DNA from: Mycosarcoma maydis
Lineage: Eukaryota > Basidiomycota > Ustilaginomycetes > Ustilaginales
Reading direction: 5' to 3'
Assembly: GCF_000328475.2 (NCBI RefSeq)
Contig: NC_026484.1
Coordinates: 248,001-312,000, forward strand
Length of the DNA: 64,000 nucleotides
Positions 11,975 to 21,659 of this stretch are shown in pieces. Made by a program: the position numbers and the translations under genes. The notes beneath the pieces were generated by a model. That model had not been told where the DNA came from. It ran no database searches and was given only the letters and a program-made list of their open reading frames with translations. Every line of letters starts with the position of its first letter. Within the stretch, counting starts at the first letter, position 1.

Positions 11975-12590
11975 GCGATCCAGCCGCGGGCGTCGACCTG
12001 CCCAAAAGTGCACCGCACCCAAAGACGTGACTGCTAATCCGTGAATCGCGATCGACCGCCCAGCAAAGACTCTCTATACGCCATCAGTTGCTCGTGTACT
12101 TACTTCGTCTCGCTTGGCAATCACAGAATCCTACTTCATCCTTGCAGCACTTTGGCAGTGTGATCGTCCGCACGCCTTCTTTCTCCTGATACTCTTCTCG
12201 CTCGCATTACCCCGTTCTTCTACCGTTAAAGCCTTGTTTCTGCATTCCCTTGCGCTGACACTTTCTGTCCTGATCTGCCCACTTTGTCAAGGGTTCACAG
12301 GTCACCCGCTTCACCACAATTCATAACGGCCACACCTGCCGGTGCTGGATTTTCACCTTACGTCTTTTTGGTGGCTCGTCACACAGCCGCGTTAGAGTCC
12401 GCCTCTTGTATTCATCCATCAATCGCTCCACAATTCTCCGTCCTCGCCACATCCTTCCCTTCATCGCCAGCTTTTTCTCGCGGTTCCCTACGGTTCCTTC
12501 CCACTCGGTGCACGGCATTGTCTTCATAGCGTGATTTTCTTCAAGGTAGAGAGCTGCACACTTTTCTCTTGATTCGCTTCGATCTTCGTG

Positions 12591-14454
12591 ATGGAGAACA
12601 CCAAGACGCAAGAGGTCGACGTCGGCCTTCAGGCCGATATCAAGCGCGAAAAGACCAATGAGCACGTCAAGGCTGCCAACCCGGGCCAGCTGGAAAAGCA
12701 GGTCAGCCCTAACTCGGATCTTGCCGTTCGCCCCGATAGCGAGGCGGTTGATGACATGTATGAGCGCAAGGTCTACATCCTCAACAAGGTGCTCAACGAG
12801 CACATCGGCATGGGCAAGGTTCAATGGCAGCTTTTCCTCCTCTCTGGCTGGGGCTGGATGGCCGATAACCTGTGGCTCCAAGGAGTCGCCATTATTCTGC
12901 CTCAAGTCTCGCGTGAATTCAACATCCAGAGCAACATTCGCTGGATGACGTTTGCGCTCTACTGCGGTCTTATCTGTGGCGCTGCCATTTGGGGTGTTTT
13001 GGCGGATGTCATCGGCCGTCGTCCCTCATTCAATATTACCCTCTGCATCGCTGGCATCTTCGGTATCGCCGCCGGTGGCGCACCTAACTTTGTCGGTCTT
13101 GGCGGCCTCCTCGCCGCTCTCGGTTTCGGTCTCGGCGGCAATCTCCCAGTCGACGGTATGATGTTTCTCGAATTCATCCCCGCTAACAGACAGTACCTGC
13201 TCACGCTGCTCTCTGTCTTTTGGGCGCTCGGACAGCTGCTCGCTTCGCTCGTCGCATGGGCTTTCATTGCCAACTATTCGTGCGACGGCTACGAGAGCAA
13301 CACGCCCGGCACCAACACTGTCCCTTGCGACGTTTCGCGCAACATGGGCTGGCGATACACGTTCTATACGCTCGGTGCCCTCACCTTTGTCATGTTCATC
13401 GCCCGCTTCTTTGTCTTTCGTCTTCCCGAATCGCCCAAGTTTTACTTGTCAAAGGGCATGGATGCTGAGGCCGTCGCTGTGCTCAAGGAGATCGCCCGCA
13501 GGAACGGCAAGCCGCTCGGCGATGACATTATCTCGGTCGAAATCTTCAGGTCAGCTGCTGGCCAAGAGGCAGATATGGACGTCCGTTCCGTCGAAGACGA
13601 GCCCACTGGTTTCAAGGCGATCATCTCTGCTCCTCGCCGCATGCTGAAGAGTTTCGAACACGTATCGTTCACCCCCGACCTCTCGCACGTCAGGCCCCTG
13701 TTTTACGGCTGGAGGATGGCGACCACCACCACCATCCTATGGATTCTCTGGTCGCTTATCGGTCTCGCCTATCCTCTCTACAACGCCTTCCTGCCCATTT
13801 ACCTGTCAGAAGCACAGGGCGTCGAGGATACTTCTTCGGTCGACACGACCTACCGCAACTATGCCATTATTTCGATTTGCGGTATTCCCGGCTCCATTAT
13901 CGCCGCATGGCTGGTCGAGCTCCCCAGGTCTGGACGTCGCGGCGCTCTCGGCATCGGCACCATCTTGACTGGCGTCTTCCTTTTCCTGTTCACCACCGCC
14001 TCGAACGAAGGCGCCGTGCTCGGTTTCAACTGTGCTGCCGCCGTGGTGCAGAACATCATGTATGGTGTAGGTATCTCTTTCTCCTCCCCCGCTCACCTCT
14101 TGCGCTTCGGCAGTGGTCCAGAGAGCTTTCTTTGTAAGGCGTTTTGGGACAGTCTACTAACTCTGCGACAATGGTCGTTCCCCTGATGCTCCTCATGGGG
14201 TTTTATGATGCTCTTTGCTGTTACTTTGACAGGTCCTTTACTGCATTACTCCCGAAGTGCTTCCCGCTCCTCATCGAGGAACTGGCGATGGTATCGCTGC
14301 CGCCCTCAACCGTATCTTTGGTGCGATGGCGCCCATCATCGGCATCTACGCAGGTGGTACCGCACCACTCTACGTCGCTGCATCACTCTTCCTCTTCTCG
14401 GGTGTTCTCGCCTTCTTCATCCCACTCGAGTCGCGAGGAAAGTCTGCACTCTGA
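12591..14454 (+). CDS. Major facilitator superfamily transporter, sugar-transporter-like, two exons
   Basis: Twelve-helix secondary transporter of the plasma membrane or an organelle membrane; the substrate cannot be told from sequence. Exon 1 (12591-14066) ends at gtaggt. Exon 2 (14233-14454, acceptor tttgacag) continues in phase 0 from MYG into VLYCITPEVLPAPHRGTGDG. The product is 565 residues. After a charged cytosolic tail (about 1-75), the family signatures DVIGRR (139-144) between helices 2 and 3 and PESPK (279-283) after helix 6 are intact. Cys-containing loop sequence follows helix 5 (230-246). The C-terminal PAPHRGTGDG motif is shared with SV2/SVOP-like and phosphate or organic-anion carriers. 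The 166-nt intron carries in-frame stops, so exon 1 read alone would give a false 532-residue protein. Confidence 0.88.
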
Positions 14455-15225
14455 TCGAGTCGTTTACTTTGAGGATCACATGTTGCTATTGTGTAGATAC
14501 CATCTGGGCACAACATTACAGTGTATTACATTCCCCATTCCGTGCTTTCGTCTATTGTGCTTGGGCGAACACTGCTGCTGTACTGGTTTGATCGCAGTAG
14601 TGGGTAGAAGATATCAGCTTCAAAGGTGGTAAAACATGCCAGGTAGAGGGTGGACTTCATGTGTCGTTCCTTGCTGGTATGCAAGCCTTTTCCAATGCTG
14701 CAAGAACATTGACGATTGAAAACTCAGGGGATCACAGGGATCAAAGGCCCAAGATGATTCTGTTGAAGTCGCGTCTCAGCAAAGATTGACCATCAGTAGA
14801 ACAGGTAGCAAATCGTAAATGCCTACAGCGGTGGGAATTAGCGGCATGCCATCTACACAGATGAGTGTCTCATGTTTATCGGACCGCTCAGCATACTTTC
14901 TGGATTGAGGTTGCGAACATGAGCTTTTGCAAGCATTACATCAATTAGATCGGATACAAGTGAGCCATTCAGCGCCTGATAGCCCAGCAGAGATGTATGC
15001 ACTTGCTACAGCTGGTTCGAGTTTCTACCAACGCTGTTGACTCACACTGGCTTGATAAAGAATTGATTCCTTGAACGTGAGAATTGAGGGCTAACGAGAA
15101 TATTGGGAGTCGTGGAAACCGGTGGCAGCTACTAGAGTGTTCAAGTTGGATGCTACAAGCTCGAGACGGGCTAGAATCATGAGACGTTGAGCTTTCAACC
15201 AGCAGTAGGAGCGGCTGTCCTTGAT
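14455..15225. other. Intergenic between convergent genes
   Basis: Downstream flanks of the MFS gene and of the small basic protein gene. No coding potential and no tandem repeats were seen. It presumably contains both 3' untranslated regions. Confidence 0.5.
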
Positions 15226-15633
15226 TTACTTCTTAGCGCCACGTTTTGGCTGCTCCCTTGTACCCTTGGTGGCAGGCTTGGGCTCCTTCTTGGTCCTGGG
15301 CTTTTTGCTCTTCTCCTTGCTCTCGGACTTGGCTCCGTCGTCCTTTGCGTCAGCTTTGCGCTTCTTGGGAGTACCCACTGCTTCCGACGGATCTTTACGC
15401 TCACCCTTGTTGATAGCTTCCTTCTTTGGTGTGGGGGCGCCCGTCTTTGCTTGGTTTGGATTGTCACCTGTATCTTGGTATGTACCGCCTTTGGCTTCGT
15501 ACCGCTTGGACATTTCCGCAGCCTTCCAGGCGGACCACTGGCCTTTGCCGCCACCTTTCTCCATATTGAGGACCTCCTTCTTTGCCTCTTCACGTTTCTT
15601 CGGATCGGTGGGCTTTCCCTTTGATGATGGCAT
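15226..15633 (-). CDS. Small lysine-rich conserved fungal protein, function unknown
   Basis: A 135-residue basic protein. The start chosen is the ATG at 15633, giving MPSSKGKPTDPKKREEAKKE; an upstream in-frame ATG at 15651 would add only six residues. The first 75 residues (GKPTDP, KGQWSAWKAAEMSKRYE, then NPNQAKTGAPTPKKE) match the pattern of a small fungal family I recall from many ascomycetes and basidiomycetes, with no assigned function. The second half is low-complexity Lys/Glu/Ser with a PKKRK stretch that could act as a nuclear localisation signal. No membrane segments or cysteines are seen. A nuclear or nucleic-acid-linked role is only inference from composition. Confidence 0.75.
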   Translation of the reverse strand: MPSSKGKPTDPKKREEAKKEVLNMEKGGGKGQWSAWKAAEMSKRYEAKGGTYQDTGDNPNQAKTGAPTPKKEAINKGERKDPSEAVGTPKKRKADAKDDGAKSESKEKSKKPRTKKEPKPATKGTREQPKRGAKK

Positions 15634-16211
15634 CCTGATTCGAGATTTCAAAGGTACGCCTGGACAGCGACGTTTGGCTGTTCTAGGATTAGATTAGATG
15701 CGTATGACTAATGGACCAAGTTGAGCTTGTTGGCGGCGGATGCTCGAATCAAGATGACTAGGCTAGAATGAACTCGTGGCCGTCGTTAAAGATCAATGGC
15801 AGATCAGACTGAGTCGTGTTTGTCAAGGTACTGTATCTGGAGGAGAACCAAGCGATACCGATGGGGCGGATGGATAGTGGAGTGGACTCATGACCTCAAG
15901 CTACGGTAGAATTCCACACAAATCGTGATCCATCCGCAACCGTGAACATCTGGAGCTGTCTACTTGAAGGGCCGGCCTGTCAATTCAGCTGACCGTCTTG
16001 GCGCAGGAGAGCGGGCTGCGCCACGCTTGCATCCGTGTGCATTATCCATGACTCTGGACCACAGATATAGATCGACGACTCAACCTCACAATATACTACG
16101 CCTTGTCATTCACGATTCTCGCTGACGCCGAGGCGTCGCTGTGAGGTGAGCGAATGGGGAATCGGCAACCTGGAGATAGGTCTTCCTCGAGATCTGACCT
16201 GTCTCGTTACG

Positions 16212-16235
16212 GACAAGCCTTCAGACAAGCCTTCA
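16212..16235. repeat. 12-bp perfect tandem duplication
   Basis: The unit gacaagccttca occurs twice head to tail without mismatch in intergenic DNA. Confidence 0.85.
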
Positions 16236-17121
16236 GGACAACATCTATGTCTTGAGAGGCCTCTACTCCGATTCTCGCGTAGACAAGAACGGCCGACGGA
16301 CATCGAAATCCGGGATCACGATACACCTTTCACGGTTGACAGCTGTGACGTCCGGATCTTTGATCGGCGCTACCCTGATTCCCGATTTGTGAATCCCGTG
16401 TCGGTCTGTCTAGATCAGTCCATTGTGCAGCTTGTCAGGGTGCAGAAGGGTCAAGATGTGTACCATCAGTTGAGCTGATAGGGTCTTGTGCATCATACCG
16501 CGAAGACGCTCGTGACTGCCGATCCTGTGGGCGGTAAGTCACGTCAAACAACTCGCGACTGGTTTCTGACAAGAGCACAGGCAGACGAAGCTGCGACTCA
16601 GGCGAGTTAAGCGAGGTCTGGTCCATGCATGCTAGAAAAAGCGAGCGTAGTGCAGAGGTGAGGTGCCGGTTTGGTTCATCGCTTTTCTCTGTACCTGCAC
16701 AACCGAATGTGGTGATTTGCAGCCGGCATGCCTGTGCCCGCCATCCTGATCAGCAATGCACGATTGCCATGACATGAAATGGCATATCATCACAGAAAGC
16801 GCGACCACAAACCACAAGCCGTGAAGCGTCAAGCGTGAACGCCGTGATTCGTTTTGTATAAATCTCGAGTATTGTAACGCTTGCACTCCGTAAAAATACA
16901 GCACAAAGTTGGTAAATTTTACCATAATGATAGAGACTTGAGACGGACTACGTACCGTGTATCGCCATTCACAATTGCAGATGTTACTTGACATTCAAGT
17001 CGTGGGTTGCAAGCGTGAAGTGCTATTCGCGAGTTCTGAGTTGTTCTGAGTCAGTCGTGAGTGAATCAAAAGAGCCAGACCTTGACAATCACAGAATCCC
17101 TACTCGTGGATCGCGGATCGT

Positions 17122-17146
17122 GATTCACGAATATGAATCGTGAATC
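17122..17146. repeat. Inverted pair of heptamer units forming a potential hairpin
   Basis: GATTCACGA and its exact reverse complement TCGTGAATC flank the 7-nt spacer atatgaa, giving a 9-bp perfect stem. The arms are CGTGAAT-family units in opposite orientation. It sits about 700 bp upstream of the RhoGAP start codon. Confidence 0.8.
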
Positions 17147-17862
17147 AATCATCAATCGTGAATATTCGTGATACGTCTGAGCAAGCAGATAGACATGCTC
17201 GACGCTCATCCGTCATCACCCTGCTCGTCTCCAGCACGTCGCGTACTTTACATCCATCCTTGATACGTCTTTGCGCTCACTTCTACCTTTCGGTCGTCAT
17301 TGTGGCTCCAACTTGCTATTCCTGCCCCTACCAACAACTTCAGCGTCCTGAACGCTCTAGTCCATCCACATCTACCGTCATCCATCCAGCCACGTACCTC
17401 GCAGTTCTCATATTCGATCGAAACAGCGCTCGGATGGACCATCTCACTCCACATTTCTCCTTGACAATCACTTCTCACGTCTAGGGAAAGCATCTCAGCT
17501 TGTTTCGCCAGCGTCGCAGCCAGCCAACGGCACCCTCTGCAGCACAGTCAATCAGCCTGGATCGGCATTCATATTCTCCCCCTATCAAGGTCAACATCTT
17601 TCGACATGCAGGCACGCTAATTCTCTCGTCCAGACCTCACCTATCACATTCACAGGTCGCTTGCGCTACCGCTAGGGTGCCCTCGTCCGGATATTCTTGT
17701 CCCCGCTCGTTAAGTCTCCCAGCATCAAGTTAACCACACGCCTACGAGGATTGCGTGCTCACTGCCGTCATCCGTTCAACCGCTACCATTGCCGTCTTGT
17801 CGACCACTTCAAGCATTGACACATCACTTGAAACGCCATCGCATTCGCTCCACTTGACCACA

Positions 17863-19518
17863 ATGCCAGCGCCACTCGCCAAATCCACATCTCGAGGCAA
17901 CGCCTCGATTCAAAGCTACCCCGCCGGCAACGTGCAACACATTTCGTCTCCCGCGCTAGCTTCCACATCGCAGCTTCAATCGGTCCCTTCATGGCCCAAA
18001 ATGGCTACCGCCTCCCAAGACGAACATGCTTCCACCAAAGCTGGCTTGAAAGCATGGTGGGCTTCATTCACCAAAAGCCGTTACAGCAAGGACAAAAAGC
18101 AGATCGAGAATCGTGTCTTTGGTGTACCTCTCCGTCAGTCTCTCAAGTATGCCAGTGTTGCCATCTCGATCGCTGGTGAGGATGGCCAGCAGTACGTGTG
18201 GGGCTATGTACCCGTCGTCGTCGCTAAAGTAGGTCTGTATCTCAAGGAGAATGCAACCGAAGTCGAGGGTGTCTTTCGTATCGCTGGCTCGCAGAAGAGG
18301 ATGAAGGAGCTCCAAGAGACTTTTGACACTCCGCCTCGCTACGGAAAGTCGGTCGACTGGTCCAAGTATAGCGTTCACGACGCCGCTAGCGTCTTGCGCA
18401 GATACTTTAACCACATGCCAGAGCCCGTCGTGCCGCACGACCTGTACACTGAGTTCAGAAACATCCGCGCCAAGGAGCAATTCGATCAAGCAGGGGCTAT
18501 CAAGACGTATCGCCTCCTCATCTCGAGCATGCCATCGGCTAGTCAGTATCTGCTTCTTTACGTGCTCGACCTTCTCGCCGTGTTTGCCCGCAAGTCGGAC
18601 AAGAACCTGATGCCCTCGAGCAATCTAGCCGTCATCTTCCAGCCGGGCATGTTTTCGCATCCTTCTCACGAGCTCTCGCCGGGCGAGCACAAGTTGGCCG
18701 TCCAAGTACTCGAATTTCTCATCGATCACCAGGATCATTTCGTGCTTGGTATGTCGCCTCAGCCTGCCTCGCAGCTACCGCAGGACGAGCTGACGGCTGT
18801 GTCCAAGCCGATTACCGACGAAGATATCTTGGTGGCCTCGGAAAGCGACGAAGAGCAAGGTGAGCTCGAAGTGCACCAAGGCGGAGGTGCGCGTCTCATG
18901 CGTAGCAAGACGACCAAGCCAAAAACCAAACGCTATGGCTTTGGCCGATCTCGCCGCGCCAATGAGGATGACAATGGTAGCGAGATCGACGAGCTTTCGT
19001 CGCAGCCTTTACGAGCATCTGATAAAAGTCCTGCCAGTGAAGAAATGTTGACCAATCTCAAGCCAGCAACGGGACTGCGCCGTAGTCGTACCACGCCGTC
19101 ACGCAAGCCTGCCGAAGGTGTCTCGCCAGCGCGCAAGGGTCGACGTCCGCGCGCCTCTGCAGGCGATAAACGCGCTGCCGAGGAGGAGCACCGGAGGATC
19201 GTGGCAGCGCTCATCCCGCCACCTCCAGAGCCCAAGTCGCAGACGATGCAGAAGGCGAGCTCATCCACCAACCACGTGCAGTCCAAGACCTCGAGAACGT
19301 CGACCGATTCTGGATTGGCTCCACCTGCTGCCGCATCGATGCGCAAGGCGCTCTCGGCCACAGAGGCAACCACTATTCCCGCGTCTGCCACCAGCGTCAC
19401 CCCGTCCGCATCCTTGGATCACGACAACACAGGTCTTCCCACACCGCCACCGTCCAAGATCCTGGGCGCAGAGGCGAGCGCACCGGCATCGGTAACCACA
19501 ACAGCCGAGGCTCCATAA
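17863..19518 (+). CDS. Rho GTPase-activating protein, Sac7/Bag7 type
   Basis: Stimulates GTP hydrolysis by a Rho-family GTPase, so it likely acts in cell-wall and actin control. It is a 551-residue single-exon protein. The frame opens further upstream, but the first ATG in frame is at 17863. The RhoGAP domain spans about residues 86-275. It opens with FGVPLRQSLKYASVAIS, a form typical of the fungal Sac7/Bag7 subfamily. The catalytic arginine finger is R139 in GVFRIAGS, and the helix motif LPSSNLAVIFQP is present in the variant form MPSSNLAVIFQPG. The remaining 270 residues are Ser/Pro/Ala-rich with basic patches (KTTKPKTKRYGFGRSRR) and several SP/TP sites, suggesting regulation by phosphorylation. 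The subfamily is inferred from the opening motif and layout. The target GTPase (Rho1 in yeast) is not provable here. Confidence 0.9.
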   Translation: MPAPLAKSTSRGNASIQSYPAGNVQHISSPALASTSQLQSVPSWPKMATASQDEHASTKAGLKAWWASFTKSRYSKDKKQIENRVFGVPLRQSLKYASVAISIAGEDGQQYVWGYVPVVVAKVGLYLKENATEVEGVFRIAGSQKRMKELQETFDTPPRYGKSVDWSKYSVHDAASVLRRYFNHMPEPVVPHDLYTEFRNIRAKEQFDQAGAIKTYRLLISSMPSASQYLLLYVLDLLAVFARKSDKNLMPSSNLAVIFQPGMFSHPSHELSPGEHKLAVQVLEFLIDHQDHFVLGMSPQPASQLPQDELTAVSKPITDEDILVASESDEEQGELEVHQGGGARLMRSKTTKPKTKRYGFGRSRRANEDDNGSEIDELSSQPLRASDKSPASEEMLTNLKPATGLRRSRTTPSRKPAEGVSPARKGRRPRASAGDKRAAEEEHRRIVAALIPPPPEPKSQTMQKASSSTNHVQSKTSRTSTDSGLAPPAAASMRKALSATEATTIPASATSVTPSASLDHDNTGLPTPPPSKILGAEASAPASVTTTAEAP

Positions 19519-20233
19519 TTGCCGCAATCGAGACCCGCGCTGACTTGAAGAACAATCACTTACTTGACCCCTTGCCGCTGCTGAACAATTTCTTCTTCTG
19601 TCACTTTCCTTGTTCATGATCATTTTTTGGACGAGTTGCATATACTGTACCTAGCTTTGCCGCTCGTGCCTGTCGCTCTGTTGCATCGTTCCTTTCTTCT
19701 TGTTCGCCCAGACCATTTCATTTTCAGCTGCACATACTTGTTCATGTCTACCTTATGCATTGTCATGGCTTTACTTTGGTCTCCTGATGGAATCGAAATC
19801 CTTTGTCAGACAAAGCTTGAGCAGTGCACGTGCACAACATTGAGAGCTGATTCAAGTCTCGCAGATGGTGCACTGCAAGCCACTTGATCTCCTACTAACA
19901 GGTTTTCCAGATAGTCAAGGTCACACTGCCCTGTACTTTTGTAAAGCAGCTGTACTTTTGGAAAGCAGACACATGTACACAGATAGAGATGAATGTACCA
20001 TCACACACGCGGCAAATGGGGGGGGGGGACACAAAGCCTGTGAATCTTGGCTCTTGACGATTCATCACACGAAAGGAGCGTAGACCGAGCAATGAGAAAT
20101 GAATGCATTGCGTCGCTAGCATCGACAAGTTGACTGCGTATGTTTCTGGGAACAGGTGGCAAGAATCCGGATAAACCTCATAAGGCTTGGGTCGGTGTAT
20201 GACAGGAGCTAGGTACGTTGTTTGTTTGCAATG
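19519..20233. other. Intergenic between convergent RhoGAP and RPC25
   Basis: Two 3' flanks. Holds a 19-bp tandem duplication (19931-19968) and an 11-G homopolymer (20018-20028). No coding potential was recognised. Confidence 0.55.
19931..19968. repeat. 19-bp tandem duplication with one mismatch
   Basis: The unit ctgtacttttgtaaagcag is followed at once by the same unit with one base changed (gtaaag to ggaaag). Confidence 0.85.
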
Positions 20234-20983
20234 CTATGGATTCGCCGGTTCGGTCATGTGCTCGAGTTGAATTTGTTCGATGTACTCGTCGGCTTGATCT
20301 GCTGCTGCCTCGGCACCTGTCCACCATGAGACAAGACCCAATCCACTACCGGCAATGCTGGCCGTGATGCTGTAGTGCGGCTTTGTTTCTTTGGTCGTAT
20401 GCTCTTTTTGATGGAGCGCGTTTTGTGTTGCCGAGTCTGCTGATCGTGTTGCAGCGCCGGGTCCTGGTTCTGAATCCCAGAAAGCATCCGATTCCACCGT
20501 GAACCTGACCGCTTCTGCTGTGTCGAGGTACATCCTCTCCTCCGGCTGGCTTAAGAGCGGATCAGCTGCAATCTGCTCGGTTCTTGCTTCGTACAGCCAA
20601 AACCACGCGCGCTCCTGGTGGTCGAAAGCGCACGGCTTGGGGATCAGATGGTAAGGAATGTAAATATCATCAAAGAATCCCATGCTGACACGAATACCTG
20701 CTTCATCGGAAGACTTGATCTTGCCTGTGAGAACCTCCTGCGTGAAAGGACGAAAGACGATAAGTCGAAATGTGACGTGGTGATAGAGACAACCATCTCC
20801 GAAACGCACTTTGCCTTCGGAACAACTGAGAATGTCGAACAGCGAAATGCAAAGTCCGACATCGACGAGGATCTTATTTGCATACTTGGTGTTGATCTGT
20901 CCTGAAATGCTCGTCAACGAAGGCTGACCGAAGGCTGATGGGTGGACACTGATTGTATCTTCGATCTCTGCGAGGGCAAACAT
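20234..20983 (-). CDS. RPC25: DNA-directed RNA polymerase III subunit RPC25 (RPC8)
   Basis: Stalk subunit of RNA polymerase III, the counterpart of Rpb7, needed for initiation on tRNA and 5S genes in the nucleus. It is a single exon of 249 residues (yeast 212). The N-terminal tip domain (1-80) reads MFALAEIEDTISVHP with ANKILVDVGLCISLFDIL. The OB-fold half follows with HVTFRLIVFRPFTQEVLTG and IRVSMGFFDDIYIPYHLIP. The C-terminus keeps GSGLGLVSWW, as at the end of the yeast protein. Extra length is in a low-complexity insert at about 175-210 and a short acidic tail. It is divergent from SAM50, with 676 bp between start codons. Confidence 0.95.
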   Translation of the reverse strand: MFALAEIEDTISVHPSAFGQPSLTSISGQINTKYANKILVDVGLCISLFDILSCSEGKVRFGDGCLYHHVTFRLIVFRPFTQEVLTGKIKSSDEAGIRVSMGFFDDIYIPYHLIPKPCAFDHQERAWFWLYEARTEQIAADPLLSQPEERMYLDTAEAVRFTVESDAFWDSEPGPGAATRSADSATQNALHQKEHTTKETKPHYSITASIAGSGLGLVSWWTGAEAAADQADEYIEQIQLEHMTEPANP

Positions 20984-21659
20984 TTTGAGACCACGTCTTT
21001 CGAGGCACGCTATCGAATCTCCTCCAAAGCGCTGTTTAAGATCTGCAACGATTCACTAAGCTTTGATGGCAACGTTCCATCCGAGCCACCTGGCTAACGA
21101 GACGCTTGGTTGCCTGCAAGCCTCGGTGTACGAAGACCCTTGCTTTGTTGAGACCGTGAGCCCCGTTCGATACGCCAACAAGTCCGTTTCCGAATGCACT
21201 TGGACAATCAAGCTTCCATGCTGAGTGTGGGTATATTGGATAGCGGCGCTCTCTCGCCTGACGAACAAGCGTGTTCGTGAACTTGTATTGGGTGCTGGTC
21301 GAGGATGAATCCAGGAACACCGTCTACTCCACTTTATGCCAACACGGTTCAACATGATGGAGTTTTTTTCTTCTCCTCTTCCGAAATCCGCAATTTGTGA
21401 TTCGTGACTTGAGAAGTCGCGATTGCGCTTGCACGTTGTGTGTTGTCGGGGCGGAAAAGAAAAAGAGGGTTCCGCACACCGCAGTCGACAAACGTGCAGC
21501 ACACCGCGGCCAGAGTATTCACAGAGCTTCGCTCGGGCCTTCCGCAGGTCCTGTTGGAAACACGTCCACGGTCGGATGCTTCCGAACTTTCTCGACTCCC
21601 TCGTCTCATTACTCCAATCATACTGTGTGACTGTTTGCAAGCGTGATTGCAACGCCATC
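20984..21659. promoter_or_regulatory. Divergent promoter region of RPC25 and SAM50
   Basis: A 676-bp region between two start codons facing away from each other. A small cluster of degenerate heptamer units lies at about 21390-21420 (tgattcgtgacttg). Frames open through it on both strands but are not homologous to anything I recognise. No TATA element is evident. Confidence 0.5.

Larger units (their letters stand above)
8904..12590. other. 3.7-kb gene-free stretch between aconitase and MFS transporter
   Basis: No open frame here shows a recognisable domain, and the longest (about 119 codons, minus strand, 9406-9765) has no support. The region instead carries many scattered CGTGANT units: for example 9450-9466, 9559-9570, 10487-10530, the array at 10825-10872, 11270-11310, 11488-11500, 11585-11710 and the array at 11951-11974. 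It also contains a pyrimidine microsatellite at 11448-11477. The last few hundred bases should hold the promoter and leader of the MFS gene. A non-coding RNA cannot be excluded from sequence alone. Confidence 0.55.
15634..17862. other. 2.2-kb intergenic region upstream of the RhoGAP gene
   Basis: No gene is supported; the open frames at 16146-16478 and 16632-16994 have no homology that I recognise. It contains a perfect 12-bp tandem duplication (16212-16235), degenerate heptamer units at about 16100-16120 and 16800-16860, a cluster of CGTGANT units at 17050-17170 and a hairpin at 17122-17146. The last few hundred bases are pyrimidine-rich and probably hold the promoter and leader of the RhoGAP gene. 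Confidence 0.5.
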
